Source: Cryptomeria japonica
Lineage: Eukaryota; Streptophyta; Pinopsida; Cupressales; Cupressaceae
Assembly (NCBI RefSeq): GCF_030272615.1
Contig: NC_081408.1
Location: 405,303,389-405,367,388, forward strand
Direction of reading: 5' to 3'
DNA length: 64,000 bases
Shown here one piece after another: positions 33,984 through 45,580 of the stretch (its first letter is position 1; each line of letters begins with the position of its first letter). Below the pieces are notes generated by a model that saw only the letters and a program-made list of their open reading frames with translations, had not been told where the DNA came from and ran no database searches. Both the position numbers and the translations under genes were made by a program.

Positions 33984-35205
33984 GGATTCTTTGAAGAAGA
34001 ATCAAATGGATGATTTGGTTTCCTTGCTGATTCATGTCCATAATTCGCAGAAGCTTATGCTAGATAGGGATAACACTTTAGATGCTTGTTTCAATGCATT
34101 GGATGTGATTGATGTGTAGCAAGATGCTTTGCCTAGCATTTCCATGGAGGATGTAGATTCTGTATTGGCTAGATTCCTGGAATGCTGTGAGAGAGAGAGA
34201 TGCAGGCCGAACTCTTCTAGAAGATTCCCTACTTGATGATTAGGCATTATTTCATTGAGCCATATGTTGGTGGCTCCATTTCTGATGTAAACCCTAATTA
34301 GGGCAACTTTAGGGCATTGTTGGCATGATCTTGGCCCTTGATTTTGATTTAATCTTGGCCATTCATTTCATTTGAGACTCTATACAAATCCCATTGCCTC
34401 TCATTTGTAAGAGAGTTTTTTGAGAATTGTTAGTATATGTTGCAAATTTGAATACAAATCATCGTTTGACTTGATGGTGATTTTTGTTCAAGTGTTGTGT
34501 GCATTTGAGGTTCTCATTGCCTCCTTAGATTAGAATTTGCTTTTAAGTATTTTAGATTGAATGAAGAATTTGTTGAATGCATTTTGTGTGGAATCCATTA
34601 GTCAATACCACTAGCCTCTTGTTGATTGTAAGTGTGCCTTGCATGGTCAACTGGAATTTATGCGCACTTAACTTCAATTGTTATACGTCTATTGTTATGC
34701 ATTAACTTGAATGGTATCAATGTTTGATGGTAATGATTTGAACGTGTTTGAAATATACCTTAGATGATTGCACTGAGCTTGTGTCAAATTGTTCGATTTG
34801 ATGGTGAGACCTCACCCAATAGGATTCTAGTGAATTATTCACCCTTTTCTTGCATTCTAGGTTTTAGAATAGAATTCCAAACCACTATTGCTTTTGCTCC
34901 TTTTTCTAGAAATCTTTGTTAGATTAGACCAAGAGCTGAATTGCAAAATCTTAAGCCGTCGACATACCTATTCCAAATCCTAATCTTTGAGAAATTCCCA
35001 AATTGAACAATTACGTAAGTCCCCGAGTGAAACAACATTATCACATCAAGCCATTGAGCTACCCACATGTCAAGAACTGACCTTAGAAACCTTGGAATCA
35101 TTTTAGTTGATCAATCCTTTAGCATCTGAGGTGATTTTGTTCAAGAGGGTAAAATACTTTGGTATTTTATTCTGTGTTCGTATGTGCGTAAAATACACAT
35201 CAACA
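33984..35205 (+). pseudogene. Second ORF end plus tail, probably the 3' part of element A
   Basis: Bases 33984-34239 encode the final residues of the family protein (LDACFNALDVID, a TAG, then LPSISMEDVDSVLARFLE). These match the B ending LLDAFDQVIHLEE...LPEIPSTEIEGIVAKFIAY. A second tail follows with a telo-box (34289-34303) and terminates ATACACATCAACA at 35205, beside CTACC. It cannot be C's own end, because C already has these residues at 33000-33095. It could be the displaced end of A, whose start is also flanked by CTACC. Confidence 0.6.
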
Positions 35206-35605
35206 CTACCCAATCTAGTATCATATGTTAAATGATTAGTTAATGGTTGAGTAATTTATAACTGTCACATGCATCAACTATTGATTAATGTTAATTACAG
35301 AATCTTCAGCTATAGCAATAACCTATAGGATAATTGTAGCAGAATTTCTAAGTCCTTGATATGAATTTCTTTCCAGTTCAGTAAGTTCAATTGCTATACT
35401 TAGAGCTTGGTAGAAAATTCTTAGAACACCTTCAACTGTACATACAATACTGGCATCATCTGAGATATATGTCCTTGGTTTAACATTTAAATGCAATCCC
35501 TAATAAGATGATAATCTCTTGATAAAGGATAATTTAATCCATTGAGTTGAAGTGCATGACTCAGCTACTCCAGATTGCTAGTCAATAGCAGATAACATAC
35601 ATTTT
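35206..35605 (+). other. Possible right part of an Athila-like 5' LTR
   Basis: About 400 bp of noncoding DNA between the A/C end and an Athila-type primer-binding site. If A/C were removed, this would join the sequence before 14958. The LTR start has not been identified, so the call rests on position. Confidence 0.35.
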
Positions 35606-35623
35606 TGGCACTGTTGATGAGGA
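35606..35623 (+). promoter_or_regulatory. Primer-binding site of an Athila/Tat-like gypsy element (mutated)
   Basis: TGGCACTGTTGATGAGGA followed by TGGTGCCAAG resembles the TGGCGCCGTTGCCGGGGA-type site with downstream TGGTGCCAAG known from Athila/Tat gypsy elements. The gag remnant that follows on the same strand supports it. Confidence 0.6.
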
Positions 35624-35989
35624 TGGTGCCAAGCTATGAGTCTCTGGGTTTTTGAAATTATTTCTTGTTTTCTTCGCATACAACTATCATTTCCAGCATT
35701 TACAACTATTGGACATCACTTCAAATACCAAATTTTCTATTAACACCATGCATGTAAGGTAGACATTGGCTCACAATCATTGCATGCAGAGAAGAAGAGA
35801 ATCCTCTAGGAAAATTTCTTCCAGCTAACACTTCTCATGAAGTTATTCTTGTACTAGTGGAAGAAATTGAAGAAGGCTGGATGATTGGATCCTTGATTCG
35901 TGAAGCAAAACAACTTTGAGCTAATCTAGAAATACATTCAAGCCAAGGATCCAACAAACCACACCCTCAAGCTATTCCATTTGCCCTTA

Positions 35990-37832
35990 ATGACACTTCC
36001 ACACCACAATGTTAGATGCAAAAGGAGAGGACCCACCTGAAACCACTACTTTTTAGTATCCTAATTATGACCAGGTAGGATGAGTTGCCACAAAGAACAT
36101 TCCCCGTTCTGCTCTTCCAATTTTTATGGCCTCATTACAAAATACCTAGACACTTTCTTGTTCAAATTTGATGTCTTTTGTAGGAGTGATGACTATACCA
36201 CTGATGCACACTGATTGAAATTATTCCCAACCACACCGAAGGACTCTGCCTTGAGCTGTTTTATGGGATCAGGACAAAATCTAGTGGCTAATTGGCGAAC
36301 CATGAAAGAAAAATTCCTTAAGAAGTACAAGGATTATGCAAAGGGGGAGACATGAGTGGAGATGACATTTTCAAGATGATCAGAAGGAAGATCAGCCTTT
36401 GGAAGATCATGTAGAGAGGTTTTTGTTTTGCCTTCAGAAGTATTAAGAGAATAGGCTATCTGATGACTCCTATAAGATAATTTTCTCAAGGGGAGTCAAT
36501 GAAGATTGCCTGGATGCTCTAGATCTGATTAGAGGAGACATTTCTCAAGTCTCATGGGAGGACGTCTGCTAGATTTGCAGGAATTACTCAAGCTCCACCA
36601 TGAAGAAGACACACAACCTGCGAGAAAATGACTACCAATACCAAGACAACTACAAGTGTCTTTAGGATGGAGCTTAGAAATCTTCTAAAAGACATGAAGC
36701 AAGACATAATCAACCACATGGTGACATAATTGGATACCCTACATGCCAAAAAGAAACATGAAGGAGAGGCGACATTAGTGGAATAGTGTCTCCACTGCTG
36801 CCATAAGAAGCAAGACTGCAAATGTGAAAGGGTGGCAAGTATTGTATACAAGCATGAACGTTTTGAGTTCAAGGCATTGGAGGATGGAGATAGTCAGGTA
36901 TTCTACTTGGTATAACAAAAGCCATGGAGTCAAAGGCAAGTTACTCCTCAAGATCCCGTATCTTATAATGCTCCATTTTCAAATTCCTTCATAAATAATT
37001 CTTCTTGGTATAATCAACCCCTACAAGTTTGGTCAAATTATATGCCACCTGAATGGACACCTCCACAAGGAGTATGGCCCCAATAGCCATACTAACTACA
37101 AGTCCAAGATTAGCACCCACAACCATCTTAATCTGAATGGCAACAACTATGGTGGGGGAATCAATCTTGGCCTAATCCTAACATGAGTTATTTGCAACAA
37201 CTGTAGGCCTTACCTCAACAACAAGCAATTCTGCCAAATCCTGCTACTTCTGCTTCATTTCACCCAAAGCAACACAGTTACCAGCTCAACTGCACCAAAT
37301 TCTGACAATAAGCTCGTCCAATAGGCTTACTCTAATGACACACTTTATCATCTAACTTTAGCGGTTGAGATTAGCAACATGCAGCTCCTCTTAGGAAAGA
37401 TGTTCTCCACTCTTACATCACCACTAATCATGGAGATTTACTTAGAAGAAGCTTCCGTCAATGCTAACCTGCAACCAAGTGATATAGACCAGCATCCTGA
37501 GCAAGAGGAAATTATCAGGAAGGAACCTCCATTTCTAGAAAGGTTGAATGCTAGGAAGTATGAACTTGAGCCTGGGTTTGATTTCTTAGGACATTAAAAA
37601 AATGTTTGTGTAAAAAATTTCTTGTTTCAATCCATAAGTGATGTTCCTATCTATAGAAAAATGTGAGGGAACTGTATTTAAAGAAGCTAGGGCGAAAATG
37701 AAAAGACCTGCAAACTGTTCAAGTAATTGGACGACTTGTGGACATCACATCAGGCATGGTAGTAGTTTCCATGTATACAACCCTGGTAGTGAGGTACTCA
37801 ATGTGTACATTAACGGAACCCTTATGCATAAT
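35990..37832 (+). pseudogene. Athila/Tat-like gag (and protease start), heavily decayed
   Basis: Across several frames the sequence encodes a plant gypsy Gag: ATKNIPRSALPIF near 36090, FLKKYKDYAKGG near 36310-36345, EDQPLEDHVERFLFCLQKY near 36390-36450, and a CLHCCHKKQDC knuckle-like block near 36790. A Pro/Gln-rich spacer and an open C-terminal piece (37379-37597) follow. A protease-like start with PGSEVLNVYINGT lies near 37780-37820. Many stops and frame changes are present. The coding trace ends where an LTR starts at 37833 (TGTAATATCCCC). Pol is not found downstream on this strand, apart from an unrelated chromodomain piece. Confidence 0.75.
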
Positions 37833-38437
37833 TGTAATATCCCCACAATTTTTTACAATTAATTTCCAAATACAACACAACAAGAACCCATTAAGGTTAG
37901 GAAATCGAAACGGAAATACAATAATGCTGAAATTGTAACCCTTCCATGTTTTGATAACCAAGTGCACAATATATGAAGGTGAGAGCATACGGTGTTGAGG
38001 GGATTGTTAGCTTCAAATAACTGAAATATTACAATGCTTGGGCAGCAAGTCAACCCCTTTCGCTTATACAACGGGTGACAAAAATACTGAAAATCACTTG
38101 ATGGTAAACCAACCAAGGACAAGCCAAGAAACTGAAATAACAATCACTCAACCGCTTATCCACCAGGAGGACTGAGAATAAATTTAACAATCAACTCTAT
38201 CACCTATGCAGCGGGAGGACAGTATTACAAATTTTAGACATAGGCGGCAAGCCAACCTCTTCCACTTATTCAGTGGGTTTTTTTTTTTTTCCTTTACAAT
38301 CTAGAAGTAGCTGCTACTACTACTAAACAGCTTTACAAATAAGAGCATGAGATTTTTAAGATAAAGAACACTGTCCAACTCTGCAAACTGAAACTATGCA
38401 CTCCCAAAGCCCACGGACAATCCTCACCAAGAACACA
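37833..38437 (+). mobile_element. LTR fragment starting TGTAATATCCCC
   Basis: It starts with a one-base variant of the common LTR start, directly inside Athila-like protease sequence. Near 38046-38275 four degenerate units of about 50-60 bp occur (CAACCnCTTnCnCTTAT-CAGCGGG type), followed by a T10-type run. No end of its own is seen before the next LTR start at 38438. Confidence 0.5.
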
Positions 38438-39481
38438 TGTAATGTCCCCTATTGGAATGCTACTTGTTTCCCAATAGTTGCATACATCACTTAACATCAT
38501 TATGTCTTAAATTAGGTTATTGAGATTAGAAGTATATATAATGCAATAAATAACTAATTAAATTTAGTGTTCCCTAACCCTATGGAAGATGGTGGAATTA
38601 CTGTGCTATGGCACTTGGAAACAGTCTACGAGCGGGCTCCCTCAAGGTTTCTTAGGAACATATGTTTATGCCCATCTCAGGACTCTCCCTCAAGGCTTCA
38701 GAAATGTATGTCCTTACCCATCTTGGGATTTATCCATCTAGTGACCGAATTACTCCATCTTTCCCTACACAAACCAACCTATCCACACAAAGGCATTGGC
38801 GAAAGATCAAGGACTAGACCATTTAATATATTGGTCTTTCAAGTATTATGAATGCATAAGAAATTAAGTATGACTGTCATACATATTGCAATCTATATTG
38901 ATATTACTATAAAATTCTGCATAAGAACATTATCAAGCTTCATATAATAAGCATGCATATTAAGCACATCCTCATGCATAGCACCAAGAACAAGGCTGTT
39001 ACTGTTTGTAACTTAATAACAGTTCTGATCTGATCTGATCAATGGTGATATCACTGAAGGCTTTTGATTCCTTTCCTTTATATCTCTCAATGTAAATGAG
39101 AGGTCACACCTCTCATCATGTATGCCCTTTGGCAAGAGACACACCCTTCACCATTAGCACCCGTTGAAAGAGTGCAACTCTTCATTATTTATGCCCTTTG
39201 AAAGGGACACAACCTTTCACAATCAGATCTGCACTTTTTCTTAAAATCAGATCTGCACTTGTAATTCCCAAATAATATATTCCCTCTCAAATGAGATTCT
39301 CTTCTCCCTTTTATATCTCATGTTTGAGGGAGTCACAACTTTTTCATTTCATGTCTTTTGACCATTCATTAACTTAATTAAACTTTAATTATAATCTTTT
39401 ATATTTTAATATTATTTTTATTTTTATTCTTTTGTATTTATTATTTATTATTAAATTATATTTCAAAGTGGGGGCATTACA
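38438..39481 (+). mobile_element. LTR-like element TGTAATGTCCCC...GGGGGCATTACA
   Basis: 1,044 bp with 12-bp inverse-complement ends (one mismatch). Its 3' half (about 38990-39480) is clearly the same sequence as about 59905-60407, including repeated 'TATGCCCTTTG...GAGACACACCCTTCACC' type units. The flanks differ (ACACA before, TATTT after), so it is not a clean solo insertion; recombination is likely. TATTT also precedes the LTR start at 56852 on the other strand. Confidence 0.65.
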
Positions 39482-39597
39482 TATTTGGTTAGGTCGAAGG
39501 ATTTACCTATAGAAGATGCCACATGGAAAGGAGAGTAGATTCTTTAGCACCCAAATCTACAATTGCTCGAGGACAAGCCATTTCAGGAACGGAGGAC
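39482..39597 (+). pseudogene. Chromodomain end of a gypsy (chromovirus) polyprotein
   Basis: Reads YLVRSKDLPIEDATWKGE, then a stop, then ILQHPNLQLLEDKPFQ. This is the second half of a chromovirus chromodomain and the polyprotein's C-terminal end, which in living elements targets integration to chromatin. Its first half is absent on the left. The minus-strand element at 56.85 kb lacks precisely this part. Confidence 0.75.
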
Positions 39598-41165
39598 TAT
39601 AATGTTCCTTTCTTCAGCTTAAGCATTTGAAACCTATAGGCTAATTTTGGGAATTAAAAAGGGAACATTTTAATTAAATACATTAAGTTGCTTTAAGCTA
39701 AGTTGCAGTGACTTTATTTAATTAATTTTTATAAAGTGACTTATGTCAACAATAAGAATAATATAAAGTCACTTTAAGGGGCAAAAAGGTTATTATTTTG
39801 ATGAAGGTGAATTTAAATTATAACTTCTTGAAAGTTCCCATGCAAGTTATAAAAGAGGAATGAAGGAGCTCATTTTAACATCTTGGACATTTTATTTATC
39901 TCATTACAAAGTTTGGACTACATGTCCACCTTCAAACCAACCCTATAGGTATTTAGCTACAGAGATGCAAGATTTCTTCCTAGTGAAATCTATGGTGGAT
40001 TCACACAAGATTCGAACTTATGCTTAACAAAGAAACAAGGGATTTGTTTGCAATCGCCAATATCAATTTTTCTAGGTATAAATTTATTGTGATTTGCAGG
40101 AAAAAATGTTATTGTGGTGTGAGCACTAGTGAAAAATCATAGATATAGTGTAATGTGTGCAACAAAAGAAAAAAAAACCCGGCAATTATAGTGCAGTGTG
40201 TGCAAGGGAAAAAGGTGATAAAAATCAAATATTAATTTATACTGAGTATCTCTACCCAGCCGTACACTTTTGGAAGGCCCTGTTGACGCTGTACTTGCAT
40301 TGGGAACTATTTATTGAGGCAATGCTTGTAATAGATTCCTTAGAACATTTCAAGCCCTGCGGCAACCTATTATAGGCTCTACAAAGACTATCGCTTTCTT
40401 TGAAAATTGCTTTCCAAGTTTACAAGGTGTCGTACCATCACAAGGGGAAAATAGCATAGATTTATGACTGTCGTACAGCTTTATAGATGGTCAATATTAC
40501 TGAATAGAAACTGAATAGACTGTGGAAAGCTCTTCTTAAAAAGGTCAGCAGTTTGGTACGTAAATATTGAAATTTATTTAATATCATTGTTGCTGTTTGA
40601 AAATTTTGAGCATAATATTTTGTATCAGCAGTACAAAGGAATATACATAAAAATCTCTGTTAAGTATTTCTATGCAATAGATTTGGTATGAATGTTGGTA
40701 TCATTACTATAAACATTGGAATGTGATGTTAAAATGAATATCTAAAATATTTCATAATACAAGTTGAAACAAAAAACTAGAACAGCAGACTTGTAAACTG
40801 CTTAACAAAATGCCCATGCACCAAAACTAGTAATACTTGTATTTTGGTTTCAAAGTTTTGGTCAATATATTAGAATCCCATAGCCCAAATGGGAGGACTA
40901 TATAAGCATAAGTGCCCTAGAGGCAAGTGAAAGTTGTATTAACTTGGTCCTCTAGTGCAATTCTAATATGGTTATAGCCACTAAAACATGATTCCTAAGA
41001 ATCATGTAATGACCAGGTCTTCTATGATTCCTTTTGGCTTGAAAATTGAACTGTTTGCAAAAGTGTAATACTGTTAGGTAGACCGAAGGTCAACCAATTT
41101 AATATTTTGCATGGTTTCCTTGGTCATAACATTTATGGTTGCTTTTGGATCAAATTAAGTGTTAT
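39598..41165 (+). mobile_element. Presumed 3' LTR following the chromodomain (extent uncertain)
   Basis: Begins TATAATGTTCCT, a decayed form of the TGTAATGTCCCC start, 13 codons after the last recognisable pol residues. That is the position expected for a 3' LTR. An end was not found. A perfect hairpin CATGATTC/GAATCATG (40987-41006) lies in the right part. No ORFs of note. Confidence 0.45.
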
Positions 41166-42602
41166 TGTAATGTCCCCTTTTTTAGCACTACGCTTTCTAG
41201 TGACTGTTAGCCTATCCTCGGATGCCTGTAGGCCAGTCAAATGCAAAATTAGGGTTTCCTATTTTCTAGTAGGATTCTTTGGTGTTTTTAGGGGTGTATA
41301 TGTTGGAGTTTTACAGTTTTGATTCTAGATTCCTTCTGGGTTTTCAAAGAGCTTCAGGATGGTTCGACATGCATTTGCATCTGGTGACTTTTTCCGGACT
41401 TACTATTTTTAGTAAGTATGACTGCTGCTCAGAATGTGGTCAAAATCACTTTGGAAACACTTACTATTTTTAGCAGTATGCTATTTATAGTAAGTACTAT
41501 TTTTTGCAGTATTATTTTTGGCAGGTTGCAGTGGTCCTGTTCAGAAGCTATTTCAGGCAGTGCAGTTTTCAGGGTCAGTTTGACCAGTTTTTCTTCCAAC
41601 ATTTTTGGAGCTTCTTTTGGGGTGATTTATACCTTAGGAAAAATATTTTACAAGTGAATTATTTATAAGGCATGATGGACGCCTTGGAAAGAAATATGTT
41701 AATTTTATGAAATAATTCACTTAATTGGATGCAATAACTCACTTTATGAATATTTCATAAAGTATATTTTTGCTACCTTGAGGGGGTCGATTTGATGAAT
41801 TAAGAATTATTTTTAACTTAAGTTAAGTGGGCATCCCTTTTGGAGGAAATACATGATTAAAATAAAGGCAAATATTATTTTTGCTTGGGCGTCCAAAGTG
41901 GATGTAATTTCATTTCATTTCATGGCATTTTGGAGGGAGTTGAATTTGAATTTGGAGCTTTAAAAACTTATAAATAAGAGTGTTGGGCTCTTGTTTTGGT
42001 TATCCAAGAATTTTTATAACGAAATGTTGCTGAAATGCAGAGTGAAAGCTTCGGGGAACACTTACTTCTTAGCCATAGCTTGATTTCTTGCTTGCAATAC
42101 AACAACTAGTCAAGCCAGAGACTGCTCTTCATTCGGAGGAGTGGATTGAAGATAATGTTGCAGATTTATGTATTAGTTTTCTGATCCTGGAGTGCTTTGT
42201 GTGGATTTTCAGTTTGCTGGTTTGGGTATGGCTGTAGCATATTTTCATTCGTATCTCTCTGCCTGTGCATATGTTCATTCTGGGTATTGGCTCATACTTC
42301 CTTTATGCCATGGGCGAATATATTTGTAAGTTTTTAGTGCCTAACTCCGAGTATTGAATTTTTAAATGCAAATCGAACTTCCTGTCTGGTTGTACCCTGC
42401 TGTAAGTGCCTTGGTTTGTGTGCATTATTGTTTGGAGTCTGTTTGGTGTGTTTTCTCAATTATGGCTTCATCTGTTTTGGGGTCTTTTCGTTGAGTGTGC
42501 AAGGAGTTATGATCATTTTGGTGAGTTTTAGGGTTGCTGGTCTGTGTTTTCCAGCGAGTGGGTTGCATATTAAAATCTGAAAATCAATAGTGTGGTGTGT
42601 GT
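41166..42602 (+). mobile_element. LTR starting TGTAATGTCCCC, cut by the chromovirus at 42603
   Basis: The start is followed by a U3 with strong hairpins: ACTTACTA/TAGTAAGT with TTTT loop (41398-41417), then further CTATTTTTAGCAGT/CTATTTATAGTAAGT pieces to 41530. The opening 100 bp share an ACTGTTAGCC...TGCCTGTAGGCC layout with the LTR ending at 8201. No LTR end is visible before the next element, so it was probably interrupted. Confidence 0.5.
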
Positions 42603-43730
42603 TGTCATGTCCCCTCCTTGATCGTTATATATATCCTAAATGAGGCAAGTATTACCGTTAATTAATATAATGATTAACAATGAATGATTATTTGAAATTT
42701 ATTTATTTATTAAATATTATATTTTTTTGCTCTGTAAAAAAGCCTAAGCCGTATTTTATTGATAAAGAATATTACAATCTCCGCTCAGTGCGGGCGCCGG
42801 TAGGAAAGAGCGGAGAGGAGAAAACCTCTGGCCTTGCCCGAGACCATCGGTCCAGTCAAACTAATAACATTTAAACTACATTTGACCTTTTATAGGTTCT
42901 ACATTATGGCTTATGAAAAAGCCCTTCATGTGGAGAATCTTTGATTTACATGGGATAGTGTATTTCTGTCCAGCTTTCCAAGTTCCCTGTTGCCATATTA
43001 GTCACCTTCTGCTTATCCTGCAAAACAAATTTTAAAACCTTCTCCTGAAAAACAGATTTTCAGAACCTTCTTCTACAAAACCACTATGTTAACTGTTAGT
43101 GTCAAGAGAAGAATAAAGCCAATACTATTTCTGTACACTCTCTCCTACTGTTATTCTAGACTAGGTTTCTTTCCAAATAGGTCAACATCAGAAATTGTTG
43201 GTCCTACTTTGAAAGATTACCTAGTCTACAATAATTCTCAGAAGTAAAAGCATTGGTCAGCAAAGGGTTGATACTACCACAACCTCTATAGCCTGCACTT
43301 TAGATTCTTACTATGATAATCAAGATTTATGTCTCATTGAAGTATAGTTTTAACTATATTTTGATATTGTCATACAGTGAGTATCTTACCCTTCGCTATG
43401 CATATAATATCAAAGAAAATAAACAGTTCACTATGTATCATGAGCTAACTGTAGATCCTATCTGTTTATGCATAAGATTCATTATAATAGTAATAGCAAA
43501 AAAACTATGTAACTGTAGCTTAATCTTATTCCCTGTCATCTGCAACTTCCATACCAGAGGCCTGTGATTCGGTGGGGTTATCTGCCTGGAACAGTGTCCA
43601 TCCTTCTTCTACCATATAACTCACCCACCATTCTCCTTTCGGTTCTTTGACCACTCCAAGCCATTGCTAAAGGAATGCAATGCTTCTTACAATCTCTGTT
43701 TGTCTGTGGCTGCAGAGTCTTTGGTCCTTA

Positions 43731-44141
43731 TTACTGAATAGGTCTGTTGAATTCTACATTAAGCACCTCCCCCTTATCTATGGCTTCTGCCACCTTGGAG
43801 TAATCTTCCGGGCAAGGTGTTTGTAGATTATCATCCACACATTTTATCGCCATTTTCAGGTTATCCAAGTATTCTTCTTTGAAAATCAACCTGCATAATG
43901 TGACTGTTACTGCTTTTCCTTCTCCCATTGTAAGTAAAATTGCTGCAAACCCTGCTGGGATGCTACTGTTAACTCTTTTCCTATGTTCTGCAAGGATTAT
44001 CTTATCACCCAGAATCCTTTTGGTCGCATGTATAACCAAATCATCCTCCGTTTTCAGGATAACCGACCATCTCTTGTTAGCAATTTCTCCTATGAAGGAC
44101 ATTTCCTGCTTCTCAGGGCAGAGACAAATACCGGAATCCAT
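43731..44141 (-). CDS. Unknown 136-aa ORF inside the LTR, member 2 of the two-copy family
   Basis: Starts MDSGICLCPEKQ at 44141 and ends NRPIQ before tandem TAA codons at 43731. It aligns without gaps over about 94 residues to the ORF at 10329-11024, keeping EK-x4-F-(I/L)-G, NKR/DKR, LGD/LGE and EYL-x-NL/DYL-x-NL. Mostly hydrophobic-charged alternation suggests helices; no signal peptide or known motif. It lies 1.46 kb downstream of an LTR start, as member 1 lies 2.0 kb downstream of one. It may be an LTR-borne accessory gene or a captured host gene; expression cannot be judged. Confidence 0.5.
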   Translation of the reverse strand: MDSGICLCPEKQEMSFIGEIANKRWSVILKTEDDLVIHATKRILGDKIILAEHRKRVNSSIPAGFAAILLTMGEGKAVTVTLCRLIFKEEYLDNLKMAIKCVDDNLQTPCPEDYSKVAEAIDKGEVLNVEFNRPIQ

Positions 44142-44468
44142 TTTAGGCAGAGCTAAGTGTTGTATGCCTATGCGAAGATATACTAGTTATGGCAACCGGT
44201 AAAATCGGTACTACAAATTGTGACCCCGGTTGTGCCAGGCTAGTCACATGAGGTTTACCTATCTGCCTTTCACTATGTTTTATGATTGCTTGGTGATAAC
44301 TCTGACATATTCCCTTCCCCCAAAATGTCCTGCTGTATGCCTGCGGGAGTGATGATTATTGATTTGCCTTACTCCCTAGCATTGTCAGTGCATGATTGCT
44401 CAAACAATCGAGTAGTATTATCATGATGATTTCTGACTGTGTTTCATCATTTTTATATACTACATTGA

Positions 44469-44471
<3 letters not shown>

Positions 44472-44505
<34 letters not shown>
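44472..44505. repeat. (TA)n microsatellite
   Basis: About 17 TA units within the chromovirus 1 LTR. Other TA runs are at 55445-55483 and 56333-56364. Confidence 0.95.
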
Positions 44506-44506
<1 letters not shown>

Positions 44507-45580
44507 TTTGTGTGTAAAATTCCTTACTTATCTATGGACATATATCCAGTTCATCAGCAATATGTTTGTTTTTAGACATAGACACTAAGTTATTGACAGA
44601 ACAATGAATAACGTTTCAACAGTGTTTTTTCCATTCATACAATCTCAGTCCTCCTTCTCACTTATTGGTATTTATTTACTGATAGAACAAACATTTATTA
44701 TTCAAGGAATATATAAGTATATACATTAGTGCACCTGATACCCGTGCTAAACTGTAGAATGCCAATTCGCGTGCTGTTGATTATAAACTGTAGATACTTT
44801 TGTCATTCCCGCCTCGGGTATGATACGCTTGTTTGTCCGGTTTGCCAAGCACCACTAATCTGGAGCATGCCTCTCCACTGTATATACCACGTATCACGCA
44901 CAACAACTATGTTCTTTTCCGTTTGCCACGCACCACTAGTCTGGTGTGTGCCCCTCCACTGTATATACCACGCACAACAACTATAATCTTCGTGAATTCT
45001 GGGCGAGCAAATGTAATCCCAATATCGGGTTCCTTGGATAACGATACTCCAATGATTTCAACTCCGTTACATCTCGACAGGGACACTTTCGCTATACATC
45101 GTTTACGTCCTTCTGTGACTCCACGGAAACCTTCGTGATTGCAGCAAGAATACGCCCGAAGTCTGGGTTCTTTTCGTTAACTTCCGGAAGTCTTCGGGAA
45201 GAGGGGAGTTGCGTCAGCCTTCTGGGAAACTTCTCCAGTCTGAGCGTATGTGCACGCAGATACTCACCTCTGCTACGCCTTGTCAATGGTTCAACGTTCC
45301 AATAGGCCAGTTATTGTTGGCGAAAGGAATTCTTGAATATGTTTGCAACCTCGCATATAATCAATCTATTCTTCTTACAATGTTTTGTATAACAATTCCC
45401 GTGTTTTCCCTCTTGGTGCTACCATCCTTTTATTCATCATCAATTGGTTAGGAATCTCGTAATAGTTAGGACTAATTACAGAGTTAAGTAAAATTAAAAG
45501 ACATTCTTGTACATATTAATTATTATATAAACGAATGGGAATTTATATAAGATAATTAATACATTGTTTATACTTTCCTT

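Larger units (their letters stand above)
19712..35205 (+). mobile_element. Element C (unknown family), TGTTGTGACC...CATCAACA, interrupted by B
   Basis: It starts TGTTGTGACC at 19712 with CTACC before it, and TCAACA ends at 35205 with CTACC after it (35206-35210). Removing B (20683-28364 plus one GTAAT) leaves about 7.8 kb, close to B's 7.68 kb. Order: twin terminal hairpins, an A/T hairpin cluster, a GTCCGCC array split by B, a degenerate ORF (29974-33095) and a first tail (33096-33975). A second ORF-end-plus-tail piece (33984-35205) follows. Either C is this whole span, or the last piece is the 3' end of A and C's own last bases were lost near 33975. Confidence 0.75.

Noticed and set aside
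36588-38143. Antisense ORFs opposite the Athila-like gag
   Set aside because: The sense strand carries recognisable gag blocks; the antisense frames have no family signature.
42680-42874. Short plus-strand ORF near the LTR end
   Set aside because: It lies in presumed LTR sequence, with no conserved motif and no partner elsewhere.
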